From positions 9,186,199-9,250,198 of the forward strand of contig NW_026623078.1 in the NCBI RefSeq assembly GCF_023065955.2: 64,000 bases of DNA, given 5' to 3'. This document shows, one piece after another, positions 1-11,970 of this stretch. The notes beneath the pieces were generated by a model, which was not told where the DNA came from, made no database searches, and worked only from the letters and a program-made list of their open reading frames with translations. Position 1 is the stretch's first letter; every line of letters starts with the position of its first letter. The stretch comes from Ursus arctos. Lineage: Eukaryota > Chordata > Mammalia > Carnivora > Ursidae. The translations under genes and the position numbers were made by a program.

Positions 1-199
1 TATTAAAAACCATACTGTATTGCTTCTCTGATGATACATACTATCATGGAAGAAGTTGAAATAATAAGATATCACTACATTATAAGATGATGAGGTAATA
101 TTTATGGGATTTTTAGGAAGTGTGTAGCATGTAGTAACTCCTCAAACGGTGCCATTGATTATTATGTTTGTGTGAGGTCCACTCTTATGAATATATCCA

Positions 200-202
<3 letters not shown>

Positions 203-250
<48 letters not shown>

Positions 251-283
251 ATCTATCTATCTATCTATCTATCATCATCTATC
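203..283. repeat. (ATCT)n microsatellite
   Basis: A tetranucleotide ATCT tract, about 20 units, interrupted by two ATC slips (ATCATC). The flanks show no L1 or SINE signature, so it looks free-standing. Short Tyr/Leu/Ser/Ile-rich ORFs across it are artefacts of the repeat. Confidence 0.95.
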
Positions 284-288
284 CATGT

Positions 289-789
289 CTATTTTATATT
301 CTCTATTGCTTCCAAAGAAGATTAGGAAGGCTTTTGTTATATATATTTTTTGTAATTCAAATTAACTATGTAATTAGAAAACATTTATTGAATATCTACA
401 CTGTGATGCTTCCCTGGAGACCCTCACTGTTTTGAGGATGCCCCTTCTTTAACCCTATTGTCAGTGCCCATCTACTTCTCTCTCCAGCACATTCCTTCCA
501 AGTGCTATTCACACCTCTAGGCCTTCATGGACTGACTACCCACCTGGTATTGACTACAAACTAGCATGTTCATTATGGTTCTCTCCACTGAGTTTCGAAT
601 CCATGCCTCCAACCTGCTAATGTTCCTCAAGCACACCATATCCTAAACTAAACTCACCACATGGTTGTCTACCCCAAACCTGCCTCCCCTTCACTGCTCT
701 TATCCCCTAGAGAACATCAACCCTGGTTTTCCATCTGGATCATTCCTTCCACCTGTCCATTCCCTCCACCCCATTTTCCCTGACAAAAA
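289..789. other. No gene or clear repeat seen
   Basis: Moderately AT-rich sequence with pyrimidine-rich patches. No long ORF and no intact repeat hallmarks. The last part may be upstream L2 sequence too diverged to call. Confidence 0.5.
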
Positions 790-1005
790 CGTATACCCAA
801 CTAAGTTTCAATTCACATATCCCTCCTGTGACCTGTCCTTTTTTAGCCCACAGCTGTACTTGTCTCTACTTTGTATTTACTCCCATACCTAGATCAGAGA
901 ACTCTTGGTGTCAGCCAGGATGTTGTGTTCATCCTTGTATCTCTAGCAACTACTCAATGCCTGGTACATAGCATGGTCTGAATAAGTGCCCTATGTAGGA
1001 AGAAT
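790..1005 (+). repeat. L2 LINE 3' end (ancient)
   Basis: Shows the L2 3'-end order: a region around a TGTACTTGTCTCTACT-like stretch, then TTCATCCTTGTATCTCTAG, then TGCCTGGTACATAG and a GAATAAGT-like end. Heavily diverged, as expected for a fossil LINE of pre-eutherian age. Confidence 0.65.
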
Positions 1006-1257
1006 GATTTCATCGTCAAAGTGCAATAAAACTTTCCAATCGGGATAGCACCTTAAGGGCCTTAATAATGAGTGTTCCTGATTTCTTTGTGAGTTGCTTC
1101 TTCTTACATTTCAAGTATATCATTATAAACTGATGTTAATCAAGATATCAAATGATCGATGCTAATAGTAACAGTTTCATGTGATAAATAGAAGCTGCAT
1201 ATCTCTTTTGCTGTAGGAGCAAGGGGAGTGATTATCTATGGTGCCCAATAGAGCACA

Positions 1258-1375
1258 TTATTCACATTGAACATCTACAATCTCACTTATGTACAAGGTC
1301 TTGTGTTAGACTCCATGAGGACAAAGACAACTAAAACAGGTTCCCTGCCCTCGGAGGCAGTCACCATTTAAGGAA
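1258..1375 (-). repeat. L2 LINE fragment
   Basis: Reads in reverse as the L2 3' end: TTCACATTGAACATCTACAA, then a TTGTGTTAGACTCC-like stretch, then GTTCCCTGCCCTCGGAGGCA. The last stretch corresponds to the conserved reverse CCCTGCCCTCATGGAG of L2. Confidence 0.5.
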
Positions 1376-1507
1376 AATTGAAAATGGAAGTGGGAGAAAC
1401 TCTATAGGACAGACCTGAAGATAATTTGCTGATACGTACCAATCTTGCTAAAGTGTGGATATTAGATATAAATATATATATTTATTCTCCATGTCCCTTA
1501 TTCTTTT

Positions 1508-1932
1508 TTAAAGAGATTTATTTATTTATTTGAGAGAGAGAGAGAAAGAGAGAGCGCACAAGCAGGGGAGGGGCGCAGGAGCAGAGGAAGAGAGAGAAAA
1601 TCTGAAACAGACTCCCCGGAGCAGAGTTAATGCAGAGGTTGACTTGGGGTTCCATCTCACAACCCCGAGATTATGACCTGATCCAAAATCAAGAATTGGA
1701 AGCTTAGGGGCTTATTCTGTTAAGCATCCGATTCTTGGTTTCGACTGGTCATGATCTCCAGTAGTGAGATTGAGCCCCACGTTGGACTCTGAACTCAGCA
1801 CAGAGTCTACTTCAGAGTGTCTCTCCCTCTGCCACCTGTCCACATACACACACACTCTCTCTCAAATAAATAAATACAATCTTAAAAAAGAAAAAGTTAG
1901 AAGCTTAACCAACTGAGCCACCCAGGTGCCCC
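1508..1932 (-). mobile_element. SINEC (older), split by another SINE
   Basis: Minus-strand tRNA-Lys-derived SINE: it begins with AAGAGATTTATTTATTTATT and a GA-rich stretch and ends with ACTGAGCCACCCAGGTGCCCC. It is interrupted at 1707-1894 by a plus-strand SINE, and its head resumes near 1901. Flanking TGTCCCTTATTCTTTT and TGTCCCTTTTTCTT form an imperfect target duplication. Confidence 0.85.
1707..1894 (+). mobile_element. SINEC inserted inside another SINE
   Basis: Plus-strand copy: a head-like GGGGCTTATTCTGTTAAGCA, then TGGTCATGATCTCCAG, then a CT-rich segment and an AAATAAATAAATACAATCTT tail. Its target duplication lies in the host SINE: AATTGGAAGCTTA (1694-1706) and AGTTAGAAGCTTA (1895-1907), 11 of 13 bases matching. 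Confidence 0.85.
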
Positions 1933-2231
1933 TCCTTGTCCCTTTTTCTTGAGTAATCTCCATACTTCTGAGTCAAGGAAATAGAAGTAATAGAATTAAC
2001 TGGGATAAACACATAAAAATCTTACCTTCCAAACCAGTTTCTATGGAAACCAAACAAAGAAAAAGAAAAGATGCATTATATATTCAACTGCTTTCAGGAA
2101 CAATGACATAAATTCATAGTTTTAAAATTTTGTTTCAGTTAGAGCTCCTTTAATATGTTGAATGTGAAAGCATTTGGGCTAGAAACAGACCCTGAAATAT
2201 GCTGAAATTTTCCCATTTGGAACCATCATTT

Positions 2232-2300
2232 ACAAAACTATTCATTCATTTAATAATATTATTGAGTGCCTAATATATTCCAATTTTTGAAGGTATATCC
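2232..2300 (-). repeat. L2 LINE fragment
   Basis: A short ATTCATTCATTTAATAATAT, then TATTGAGTGCCTAATATATTCC, matching the reverse of the L2 3' terminus. It abuts a MIR-like segment. Confidence 0.5.
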
Positions 2301-2344
2301 TGTGAGAACTATTGCTCAAAGAGATGGAAGATGAAGGAACTGAC

Positions 2345-2580
2345 AGCTGGTGAGCACTTACTTTATTCCAGAAAAGTCTGGGTGATCTGTGTGTACATTG
2401 TCTCATTCTGTAAAATATATATTATTGTGCACATTTTTTAATGGCTCTGTAAATATTATGCATACTTTCAAGAGGAGGAAGTTTAAACTGATTTATAGTA
2501 AATATTTGCCCAAGGTCATGTTTTTAGAAAGTAAACTAACCCATGACTTTCAAATCTAGGCAGCGCATTCTTTAAAGTAC
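2345..2580 (-). repeat. MIR SINE (ancient)
   Basis: Reverse MIR order: GTGAGCACTTACTTTATTCC, then TTGTCTCATTCTG, then AGAGGAGGAAGTTTAAACTG, then TTTGCCCAAGGTCATG, then a TTTCAAATCTAGGCAG-like tail. Confidence 0.65.
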
Positions 2581-2843
2581 TTTCTCTTTGAATTGTTCCA
2601 TAATGTATTTATTAAATTCTAAATAGGCGGGCTAAATCTCCATCATTTTGGTAGAGGCAATGCATCAGAAGGATTGGTGGACTATATTGTACATCCTGGT
2701 GATATGCCTTATTTTATAATTCTATAAAGTATATAAAACATTTCATATATGGAAAAATATTAACTGGAAAATAAAAGCATAATGAAGGGGTTCAGAATGA
2801 GCCTCTCCACAATGTGCTGCTTTGGCATAGGATTACTTTGAGC

Positions 2844-3305
2844 TGATGTCAATCAAGGCCCAAAAGACTCAGGAAGAACTTTTACCATCCCCTCCCCCAC
2901 CTGCCTAAAAGAACCTAAATAGAATGCTGGTCCAGGGAGAGAGCTATCACTAGAGATAACTACAGAGTCTGAGCTAGGTATGGTAAGCTGGGGGGAGCTG
3001 GGTAGGTCCTGGAGATCAATTCCTTTCTCTCTGTGTCCCACTCTCCACATGACATGGCAAACATCTGGTTACCAAAATTTGCTCTTCCCATTTCCTTATG
3101 AATTGTTTTCATCCCATTTGAAGTCCCAGACCTCTACCCCTTCTCCTTAGCTCAGGATGATATATAAGCCTCAGTTGACTTGAGTGCCTGAGGGTCTAAT
3201 GTTCTTATGGAACTCCTGCACATATGTAATTAGATTTTTTTTTTTCTCCTGTTAATCTGTCAAAGAAACTAGAAGGGTAGAAAAAAAAATGTTTCCTCCT
3301 CAACA
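2844..3305 (+). mobile_element. LTR of an endogenous retrovirus (class I-like)
   Basis: A 462-bp block with LTR layout. It starts TGATGTCAATCAAGG and ends CCTCCTCAACA, giving TG...CA termini. A TATA-like GATATATAAGCC lies near 3161-3172, followed by an R/U5-like segment (GGTCTAATGTTCTTATGGAA, then TTCTCCTGTTAATCTGTC). No internal retroviral sequence follows, so it is a solo LTR. No clear target duplication is left, which fits old age. The family name is not certain. Confidence 0.55.
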
Positions 3306-4365
3306 ATATGAAAAGGAAAAAGTGTCTTAAAACATATATATTTTAAATTATATATTAAATTATATATAACATATAAATTACATTACATATATATAATTTA
3401 AGAACAGTTCTTCCATTTCACATAATTTATTATCTCAACTCTATATCAGTGATATTTTGAGAAAAATATCCTAAGACACATACCAAAGATCACCTTTAAG
3501 TAAGTAGCCCTACTTAAAAATTAAAGAACTAAAAAGAGATCCTAAAATTTGAAAGCTTTGTTTACAGGAAGAAAGTATTCTAAAAGGTTGATATTAACTT
3601 GGGGAAAAAAGTTTCCACCAGAGGGCAGTATGGATTTATAATCATCCAAATCTATAAAGAGACTGTGTTCTTACTTTCTAAATCCAAAAATCTATGCTGT
3701 GGTAGATAAAATCTTTAAAAATATTTGTATGGTATCAATTAGAACACATGATATTTGATTACCCACCTAGTATGACAGTGTATAGCAGTCTATTTTTTTT
3801 TTTTTAATAAACATGGATAATCTGTTTTTTAGGAAAAAAAAGATAAGAAATGAGTGAGCTTGAAGCAACCAGTGTCTGATTGCTGCAAGTCAAAATTCAC
3901 TCTTATCTGGCTTTCAGGGCTTTAGAATTGCTATACTCATTCATGACTGTATTTCTAATAACATACTGTGAACAAAACAAAGTGGCAATAATTTCTGCAT
4001 TTTGTGATCTTAAGGAAGTGTGTGGAAAATCATAGAAAAAAACTGTCAGAAAGTCATTTTATTTTTGAAGAATGAAGAAAAGAAGGAAGAAAACAGCAAA
4101 TATTCACTAGGCAATAATTCCAACATCAAATGCTTATCTTTGCTGAGGCAAGTGAGTGAAATAACTTTTTTAAGGCTCTTAATTATTAGCAAGATGAAAG
4201 GTGGTGAAGGGTGGGGTAGGGAGTAGGTATTTATCTATAACAAGTTCTAGACAAATCAGCTATATCTAGGCAGCTTCTCTACATTAAATGCTGGTAAAAC
4301 TCCTATCATCAAATTTTGGAACTACTCACATGAAACCAAATGGCAAACACTTTGTAAAAGTTACT
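3306..4365. other. AT-rich intergenic or intronic sequence
   Basis: Includes an A/T palindromic stretch (3330-3400, mostly TATATA/AAATTATAT) and a T tract near 3792. No ORF beyond noise, no SINE or L1 hallmark. Confidence 0.5.
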
Positions 4366-4369
4366 AATA

Positions 4370-4560
4370 GCAAGAGCACATTACAGTTTATACTTTTGCA
4401 AGCATTCTCTCATTAAGTGCTCACACAACACATTTTACAGATGAATAAACAAGCTTAGATTAAATAATAAGCTTGAGGTCATATGGCTTGTGTGTGATGT
4501 GAGTTCCCAAGGGAACAGTTACTGTTTAGGACTAAATCCTAAATTTTCTAATCCTTAATC
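4370..4560 (-). repeat. MIR SINE (ancient, diverged)
   Basis: Reverse MIR order: GCAAGCATTCTCTCATTAAG, then TTTTACAGATGAATAAACAA, then GCTTGAGGTCATATGGCTTG. Highly diverged. Confidence 0.5.
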
Positions 4561-4564
4561 GGTT

Positions 4565-5410
4565 AACTGCAGTGGTTGCAATTAGGATAAAATAAATCTA
4601 GGCACAGATGATCAGTTTTATTACAAGCTAAGTCCTCAGGCTCAAACCACATACCTAGTCTTTTATCCTGATGAACTAGACTGAACACCATGCTGTTCGT
4701 TTGAAGAAAGATCCTCAGTCCTACCTGGCCACCAACCTCGGTGGCTGAATATACTTCAAAGAGAAGGTCACTAGGAATAAAGGAAATGTCTTTTTAATTC
4801 CCAACCTTGAAGGCATACTAGAAGTAAGAAGCAGGGATAAGTAAGGATTTTGCTGCAGGAGAAGCTGCTTTTCCAATCATTGCCTCTGCGTCTCCAACCG
4901 GGAACAATGAGTTGAATCGTTCCTCTGCACACACACACCCCAATTCAGAAGTGAATAAAATCAATTGTGCCATTAACTCGATTGAGTTTCTGCAAGAAGT
5001 CATCCCCACCCCACAACTTTCCTTGTCAGGTTAGATCCTCATAGGCTTGTCCAGCCAAGTTTGTAGAAAAGCTGGTGAGGACGGTTTTATCCCCAGACCA
5101 TATGCAACAATATAATGAAACATTGTATTGTCATAAGTATCCTTTTCAAAATTGCACATGCCATGAAAGACTGGAAAGGGTACATCTTTATTTACAGAGA
5201 TTAAGTCTTAAAAAGTAAGAAATTTCTTGCACCTGAATCCCCACAGGTGAGATTAGAACAATTTGGTTCTAAAATATGCTCAGGACTACCTCAGTTTGCC
5301 CCTTTCCTTTTCAGCTTGGTGGTCTAAGGAAAGATCATGACCTGGGTGAGGCTGGACGTTCTACTTGAGCCTGGGACACCTTTCCTCAGCACACATGAAA
5401 TGCCTGTAGT
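4565..5410. other. No feature recognised
   Basis: Mixed-composition sequence. Small ORFs lack family features, and no transposon termini were recognised. Probably unique. Confidence 0.5.
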
Positions 5411-5411
5411 T

Positions 5412-5545
5412 TACTCATTCAGTCCATTATTCAGTAAATATGTATTGAACTCCAGCTAGGTGACGGGCAGAGTGCCAGGAAGTGGAATTCAACAATAAAT
5501 AAAAAACAATAAATAAAAATTACTCCATCCTCAAGTCTCTCCAAG
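5412..5545 (-). repeat. L2 LINE fragment
   Basis: CTCATTCAGTCCATTATTCA, then AAATATGTATTGAACTCCAG, then GCAGAGTGCCAGGAAGTGGA, followed by AAT-rich sequence, as in the reversed L2 3' end. Confidence 0.6.
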
Positions 5546-5769
5546 TATCACCTTTTCAAAGATGCAAGGCTAATACAGCTCATAAGGAAACTACCACTGG
5601 CCTCCCATTTGGCAACTATAGATACACAGCTAAATCCCCAACCCAAAACACTTATCATCCCAGCAGGTTACAGCTTAAATATTCTTCCACAACATTAATT
5701 CCCAGAAAAACAAACAAACAAAAAGTCAAAATACAGTGTTCTTACAAGCTTATACATAAATTAGAATTG

Positions 5770-6030
5770 GGGAGGCGGCATAGTGCAGTCACCAGCACAT
5801 GAGTTCTGGACTATGGTGAGATGGCTCTGGTTCCTGGCTTTGTCTCTTATCAGTTGTGTGGCTTTGGAGAGTTCTTTCATCAGTCTGTTCTGATTTCCAT
5901 CCTGTATACTAAGAGGATAATAAAAGTATCTGCATTGTAGGATTGTTGTGAGGATTACGTTTATTTAAAGCATTGTGGACTTTTTACATTTGATTAACAT
6001 ATTGCAAGTGTTCAATGGATATAAACTATT
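5770..6030 (+). repeat. MIR SINE (nearly full length)
   Basis: Sense MIR order: GGCATAGTGCAGTCACCAGC, then GAGTTCTGGACT, then a CAGTTGTGTGGCTTTGGAGA core, then a CTGATTTCC-like stretch, then TAGGATTGTTGTGAGGATTA, then a tail ending near TTCAATGGATATAAACTATT. One of the best preserved MIRs here. Confidence 0.75.
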
Positions 6031-6034
6031 ATAA

Positions 6035-6940
6035 TTAACAATCTCATCTCTGCTCTCAGGCATAGATCACATGTTTGGGGAAAAGTTTAAACAGAAGAAA
6101 CAGGTCACTTTCCTTTCCCAGGTTACCAAACAATCTACACCAGTGGTTCTATGAAACTGAGTGATTTTGAAAACACAAATTCCCTAAAGTAGTAAATCCT
6201 AACAAGTCTTATGCTAATGCATACTTTTTTTCTACTCAGAGAGTGGCATCCAGAAAGCTCCTGTTTGCTGGCTAAAATGACAAATTTATGACATCAGGTC
6301 TTCCCTGGTGATACTTTCTTCCCTGTAGAGTATATACTGAATTTGATGTCTCTAAATTCACCTTCCTATTTGTTCCTATCACTGGTGGTCCTAGTATTGG
6401 AATACTGGGCCAAGGCTGTATTCTGGGTGGGACACAGTTTATAGTCTCTAAGGATAGGATAACTGGTGCTTATAAAACACAACTGTACAAAGTTCATGGT
6501 CTGGCATTTCCTGCAACCTCAATCTCCTGATGTGGTCTCTCTAGAATGAGCAAGATCCTTTCCCAGGCTTTAGGATGACAGCATTACCATCTTCATATGA
6601 TACCCAACCTGCTGCCGCCTGTGCCCTCTGACCTGCACTTCCTTAAGTCTACAATTTCTCCTTTATTCTTAATGTACTTCAATGGGAGAATTACCTCAAA
6701 CTATTTCTGGAATGGACCTGCTGCTCTGGAAACTTGCTCAGCCTGTGCCTTTATGATCCAGGGAAGGTGACTGTGTCCTCTGCCTTGTGATTCTCTTTCC
6801 TAAAATCTTGCTTTGTCTAAGCTGGTACATCTTCTTCGCATCATCATCTCTCAAGCAACCATCAAACATCCTTTCCCTCTGTCCTCCTGCCTCCATAAGG
6901 TTCGCCTCTATTTCCCCAGGCTTTGATGCCCATGCTTTCC
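6035..6940. other. No gene recognised
   Basis: Unassigned sequence. Near 6139 a CACCAGTGGTTCT motif resembles a hAT-Charlie terminal repeat, but no partner end was found. Confidence 0.45.
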
Positions 6941-6944
6941 TGAT

Positions 6945-7420
6945 ACTCATTCACTTATTTACTCAGTGAAAACACATGAATGGCATGCCTACTGTGCCTA
7001 GACATGGGTAAAGTCCTAAGGACGTACCGGTAAGCAAGACGGTTCATGTCGCCAAGAGCCTGACGTTTGTAGTTGATTGATGTAAAGGGCTATGAGAGTG
7101 CGGTGAGCATGGATGAGCATGCCCAACTTTGGGAACAGGCAGTCAGGGAAGGCTTCTTGGAGGAAATGGCATTGCTACAGTGGAATCTTGAAGGGGGAAT
7201 TGTAGGCATCTAGGCCAAGGGGCACCTCCCACGATGAAGAGCTGGGAGTTGTTTGGGATGAGATGATGTGGACAGACATGAGCTACCAACCTGGTAGGAC
7301 AAGCAAGGTCACAAGGACCACATTCCATTCTGGGAAGGAGGCTTTGCTTTCACAGCACAAAGAAGCTAGGCCAAGGCTACAGAGATCACATTTGTATTGT
7401 AGAAATCACCCCATTCCTTT
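6945..7420 (-). repeat. L2 LINE 3' region
   Basis: Reverse L2: ATTCACTTATTTACTCAGTG, then CTACTGTGCCTAGACATGGG, then AGTCAGGGAAGGCTTCTTGG and AGGAAATGGCATTGCTACAG, the reverse of the conserved 3' UTR. The distal part past about 7200 is weaker. Confidence 0.6.
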
Positions 7421-7424
7421 CAAA

Positions 7425-8870
7425 CAGAGTCAATTATTTTTCTGAACACTTCAGCTTGTTTGTAAAGCCTTCCTGGCAAAAACCTAAGAGGCACAACTGG
7501 ATCTGAATATCTTTCTTTTTCATTTCACAGATTATATATTGACTCTAAGAATAAAACTGATTTCTTTTTAAGCAATTCTGTTCCTCTGAATTTCTGATAT
7601 GCTCCTTGTATATGCACGTGTGCACACACACATACACAGAAATGGTACAGTTCATGAAAACAATTTTTGTCTGCCCTTTCATATAGTGGAAATTTTAAAA
7701 CCCAATAAAACTATCCTGGTCTTGCCTGGACCTTGAGTATTTCAGCAACCACACATGAAAGCTGCCTGGGAGATGCTCCAAATTGGGCTGTATGACCCGG
7801 ACATTCCCTAGCTCCCTGTTACCTAACCTGAATAATAACAGTTGAAATTCCGAAGTTGCATAATTCATACTATAATACAGCTTTCTGAAAAAAAGATTCA
7901 TTACACTATATAATTTTCTATTGTTATATTTCTATGTTTGTAAAACAATATAAATTCCATTTATATATTATGATTATATAATTTTCAAACTTTTAAATAT
8001 TGCCCCTCAGGAATGGAACTGGCTCAGAAAAATCACGCGCAAAATACACGCAATAAATCTCTTATCTAGATCCTAAAAGATGGAAGTATTAAACTATATC
8101 AATAGAAATCAGATTTCCCCAACCACACTAAATAAACAAAGACCATCTTTTAAAGGGGGGCACCCCATGGGTCCCTCAGATGTCGGGAACCCCCACTTCA
8201 CTGAATTTCTCAGGCAGGTTGTTCCATATTTCTCTATCATTTCCTCTGTCCAAACTCACCTATGTCCTGTTCATTCAGCATGGAGCTACTCTAAAAAACA
8301 GTTCATATTAATTTATTTTAAATAAGGTAATATTGGTTGATTGGGCTCAATGCTTATGCTATTTCCATAAAGAATAGTTTTCCAAGAATGGGTCCTTCAT
8401 AGTGAGATTTACGGGATCAGTAGAAAGCCGGTGGTGAAAGATTTGCTTGACAGGGGGGACTTTCCTAATGCTTTTTAGGTCAGACCGTGTTGGCTACCAA
8501 TTCCTTTGCTGACTCATAGGAGGGCCCAGTGCCAAAGGCCAGAGGGCAGTCCCTCCTCTCTGGGTGACACCAGGGCTCCCAGGTTGGGCCAGGATTTAGT
8601 CTGGACGTCAGTAATACATTAATCATGACTGCAGAGTGCAGGCTCTGAGGACTTTTTCACAGCCTTCCCTGGTCAGCTAACCCTGGAATTTCAAAAAATT
8701 TGGATTCTTTGGAAGGAAGATCATCTTTATCATTTCCAGATCCTGACCTATGTCCAGACTAAGGGTAGTGCTTCAAAGGCATGAGAAGGTATGGATGTTT
8801 AACCAAACAACATGCTCTGAACAAATGAGCATGATATAAATGTATCAAATTATGTAAGTCTTGAGTAAAG
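7425..8870. other. Mostly unique sequence
   Basis: No convincing repeat or exon. There is a short CA-rich spot at 7619-7640 and a GC-richer patch around 8390-8700 with several CpGs but no sustained ORF. Confidence 0.45.
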
Positions 8871-9287
8871 AAAGCACTTGAAGATATGTACAACTTGGTG
8901 TCATTTAAGTAAATTTTAAAAATCATAGCAATGGTATGCTGATGTATAATTTATGGATACATGCATACTTAGTGCAGTTATAAAGACTTTCAAAAGAAAA
9001 TCACACACAAACATTAGGTCAGAAGTACTTGAGAGGGACAGAGGGGCAAGGATGTGGGTTGGATTGTTGTTTCTGTCAAGACAATAACTTGTAACATATT
9101 TGGAGATGGGACGTAAGTGTCTTTAGATATTTTCTCTATGCTTAAAATATTTCACAATTTAAAACAATAATAAAACACAAAAAGAACAAAGACAATACTC
9201 TTGTTATTTATAATTTTTTGCATATTAAAAATACCACTTTTAAAATTCCTTGGAAATTACTCCCTAAATGTATTCCAAATGTCATAT

Positions 9288-9288
9288 T

Positions 9289-9323
<35 letters not shown>

Positions 9324-9539
9324 TTCATTCATTCATTTATTTATTTGAGAGAGAGTGTGTGTGTGTGTGTGTGAGGGGAGAGAGAGAGAGAGTGACATGA
9401 GCAGGCAGGAGGGGCAGAGGGAGAAGCAGGCTCCCCACTGAACAGGGAGACCAGATGCTGGACTCGATCCCAGGACCCCGGAGGGATCATGACCTTAGCC
9501 AAAGGCAGATGCTTAACTGACTAAGCCATTCAGGCATTC
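9288..9539 (-). mobile_element. SINEC
   Basis: Starts with an expanded (ATTT)n/(ATTC)n tail, then GA and GT runs, and ends CTAAGCCATTCAGGCATTCC. Target duplication CCAAATGTCATAT at 9275-9287 and 9540-9552. The tail and the middle have both become simple repeats (ATTT, GT). Confidence 0.92.
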
Positions 9540-9554
9540 CCAAATGTCATATAT

Positions 9555-10330
9555 TTCTGAGTCCTTGATGGGTGAAATGTCTTTATTTTTCTCCTCGTAC
9601 ATAATTAATAGTTTGGTGGATAAAGAACTTTAAGTTCACATCAGTTTCTTTATAACCTTGCAAACACTGTTTCATTGCCTTTCAGAATCCATTCTGACAA
9701 ATAAAAAGTCTCAGATCAGTGTGATTTGAATTCCTTTGTAGGAGAGATGTTTTGTGTTCTATCTCTGGATCTCAGGATCTAAGGATTTTTGCTTCTGTAA
9801 AATTTAATAAAGATTTCTTTAGTTTGTATATCATTTTTTTCATCTTTCCTATTTATCATTCACCCCTTCAATCTAAATGTTTATCCTTTTTTTTTTTTTT
9901 TTTTTGAATACTGAACTTTTTGTGGCTGTTGTTTATTTCTTCTCTTCCATCTTCTCTGCTGGAAACTCCTATTAGTCAGAGTTTGACCCATCCATATAGA
10001 GCTTTTACATTTTTTCTCTTATATTTTTAATGTTTTCGCTTTCTAGCGGCCTTTTTAAATCTTGATTTCATATTCTGTCCTTCTTATTGGCACTTTTATT
10101 TTAGCAATCCTACATTTATACACAAATTCCCTTTCTTGTTCTCTTAATTAATAAATGCAAACACTCTTTGAATCTTATTGAGGACGGCAGTTAGAATTTT
10201 TTCAACTCTTTCTTTTGTATCCTATTATTTCTGTTTCTGTTTATTTAGAACAATTATTTTTAGGCTGTCAATTGTCTGCAAATGAGATCTTTGACCTTCT
10301 CCTCTGTTATGCCTTTGTTAAATTAACACT
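9555..10330 (-). mobile_element. Ancient L1/HAL1-like 5' segment
   Basis: T-rich plus strand with phrases typical of reversed old L1 5' sequence (CATTGCCTTTCAGAATCCAT, TTGGCACTTTTATTTTAGCA). Includes a T tract near 9889-9905. Assigned from style rather than exact consensus. Confidence 0.4.
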
Positions 10331-11019
10331 TGTTAAGTTGAGAACAAGGCGCCAGGTGGTAAACCATGGTTCAACAACAGAGCAAAAGAGAAATTAAAAT
10401 ACAGGAGTGTGTTATTCACAGGTCCTGGAGGAAGGGCACTGCATGCCCCAAGGGCGCTACACAGGGAGGTTAAGGCAGAGCATGGACGGAGAGAGAAATA
10501 GGACCTGGGGTGCATATCTTTATTAAGGTCCATGGGCGGAGTGCTTTGGGGCTTCTGGAGTAGAGCTGGTTTGGTCAATTCAAATCAGAAGAATGGAGTT
10601 TTAGGTAAGACACACTGGGGTCTTATCTAAAGGACACACAAGGCATATAGGCACTGAGAGGCAGGGACTATTTGGGGAGTCATATCAGGAACTTATAAGT
10701 TTGTGATTCTATGGGCTGCACTTGCACGAGGGGGCTAATGTCGGTTTAAGGTCCTACAGGGCACTTGGCCAAATGAAATGGGATGCTGAGGCAGTAATAC
10801 CACGCTGTCGCTTAGCTCCACGGCCAGTACATTCACATTCAGTAGCTGTGGACTCTGAGGACGCACACATAGCACATTTGGAAAGTCGGCATAGTGGCAG
10901 TCTCTGCCTCATTGGCTGGCTCTAAGAGCAGAAGTATCCTCCACTGCTGCACGGATGCACTGGGTCCCAAACAACTGTTTTCTGAGGGAACGTCCTGGGC
11001 TTGATGCCAGGGCAGAACA
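10331..11019 (-). mobile_element. Candidate solo LTR (class I-like)
   Basis: On the minus strand this reads as an LTR: a TGTTCTGCCC start (from 11019), a CTCCGCCCATGG motif, a CCTTAATAAAGA polyadenylation signal (about 10528-10540), and a GTTCTCAACTTAACA end at 10331. The sequence flanking both TG...CA ends is CACT (10327-10330 and 11020-11023), a possible 4-bp target duplication as expected for class I ERVs. CpG content is higher than in the neighbours. The right boundary is inferred. Confidence 0.42.
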
Positions 11020-11023
11020 CACT

Positions 11024-11870
11024 TTGGGATAGACAGGTAGACACTGTCCGTCTGGATGGGAACTCGTAATTGCTACTACGTGGAAGGAGGGCTTTATTCT
11101 CAGATGCCAGAGCCACACTTGGCTATAAAGCCATTCCTCGCTGACACTTTAAGAAATGGTTGTCCACTTTATTTTGTGGCGATGCGGTTTCCAGGAGCTC
11201 TTTGCATAGCGGTGGTGGTGGCGGCAGGTTGTTATTGGGGACTGTTTGGACTACACCATAAACAAACATAAATCCTCATGTTTTCAGATTTACTTTTCAC
11301 ACCTATGTTCTGATCTGTCTAGGGCTTCCTGGAAAATCAAACTTCCACCTCCACTCCAGGGCAGCCGTTTCTGTACTAGGGCACCCTGAGCTCCAATCCC
11401 TCTGGCAGTGTTTCGCTTTGTCCCTAATTTAGTTCAAGACTACCATCCACGGATTAAAACTTTTCGCCTTCTGTTCATTTCTCTTTGTTATTTTGGGACT
11501 ATTTTTCTTATTCACTCTCACTTCCAGGAGGTGTTGCATAGATTAGGAGACGAATTCACCCCACTGCTCCTCCTCATAGGCTGCGGTTTCACTCCCCACA
11601 TACACTCTCCAGGGAGCACATCTGCCATCCCTAGTTTTATTCTCCATGGATGAGTTTAATTTTGGTTTCCTTGGAACACAGCTGCCTCCACCCTTCACTT
11701 CTGTTTCTCTGTGGAGCACAGCTCTTAGTTCACCCAGGAATCTGCAATTATTTATTAAATTTCTCTTTTTGATGTTCTAATACCTGGAATTGTAGCTCTG
11801 TTATCTACTCGTTGCTCTTGATTCATTCAGGAATTAATTTTTCATCCTTAATGTAGCGGTGAGCATGTAT
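11024..11870. other. Unassigned, possibly old L1 5' sequence
   Basis: The first 250 bases are CpG-richer and include GCGGTGGTGGTGGCGGCAGG near 11210. From 11275 the T-rich strand resembles reversed old L1/HAL1 5' sequence. No supported gene. Confidence 0.35.
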
Positions 11871-11970
11871 ATGGAAGGACTGTATGTTGATAACAGTAGT
11901 CAGCGGCAGGGAGAAACAAAACCAGATTTTGATTGCACTCCTACATGTGAGGTTTTGTTTTTTGGGTTTT

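Noticed and set aside
203..283. Regularly repeated unit as a CRISPR-like array
   Set aside because: The unit is a 4-base microsatellite without spacers, and the genome is mammalian.
8870..9190. Plus-strand L1 3' end
   Set aside because: The end (ATTTCACAATTTAAAACAATAATAAAA) resembles old L1 tails, but too little of the rest matched for a call.
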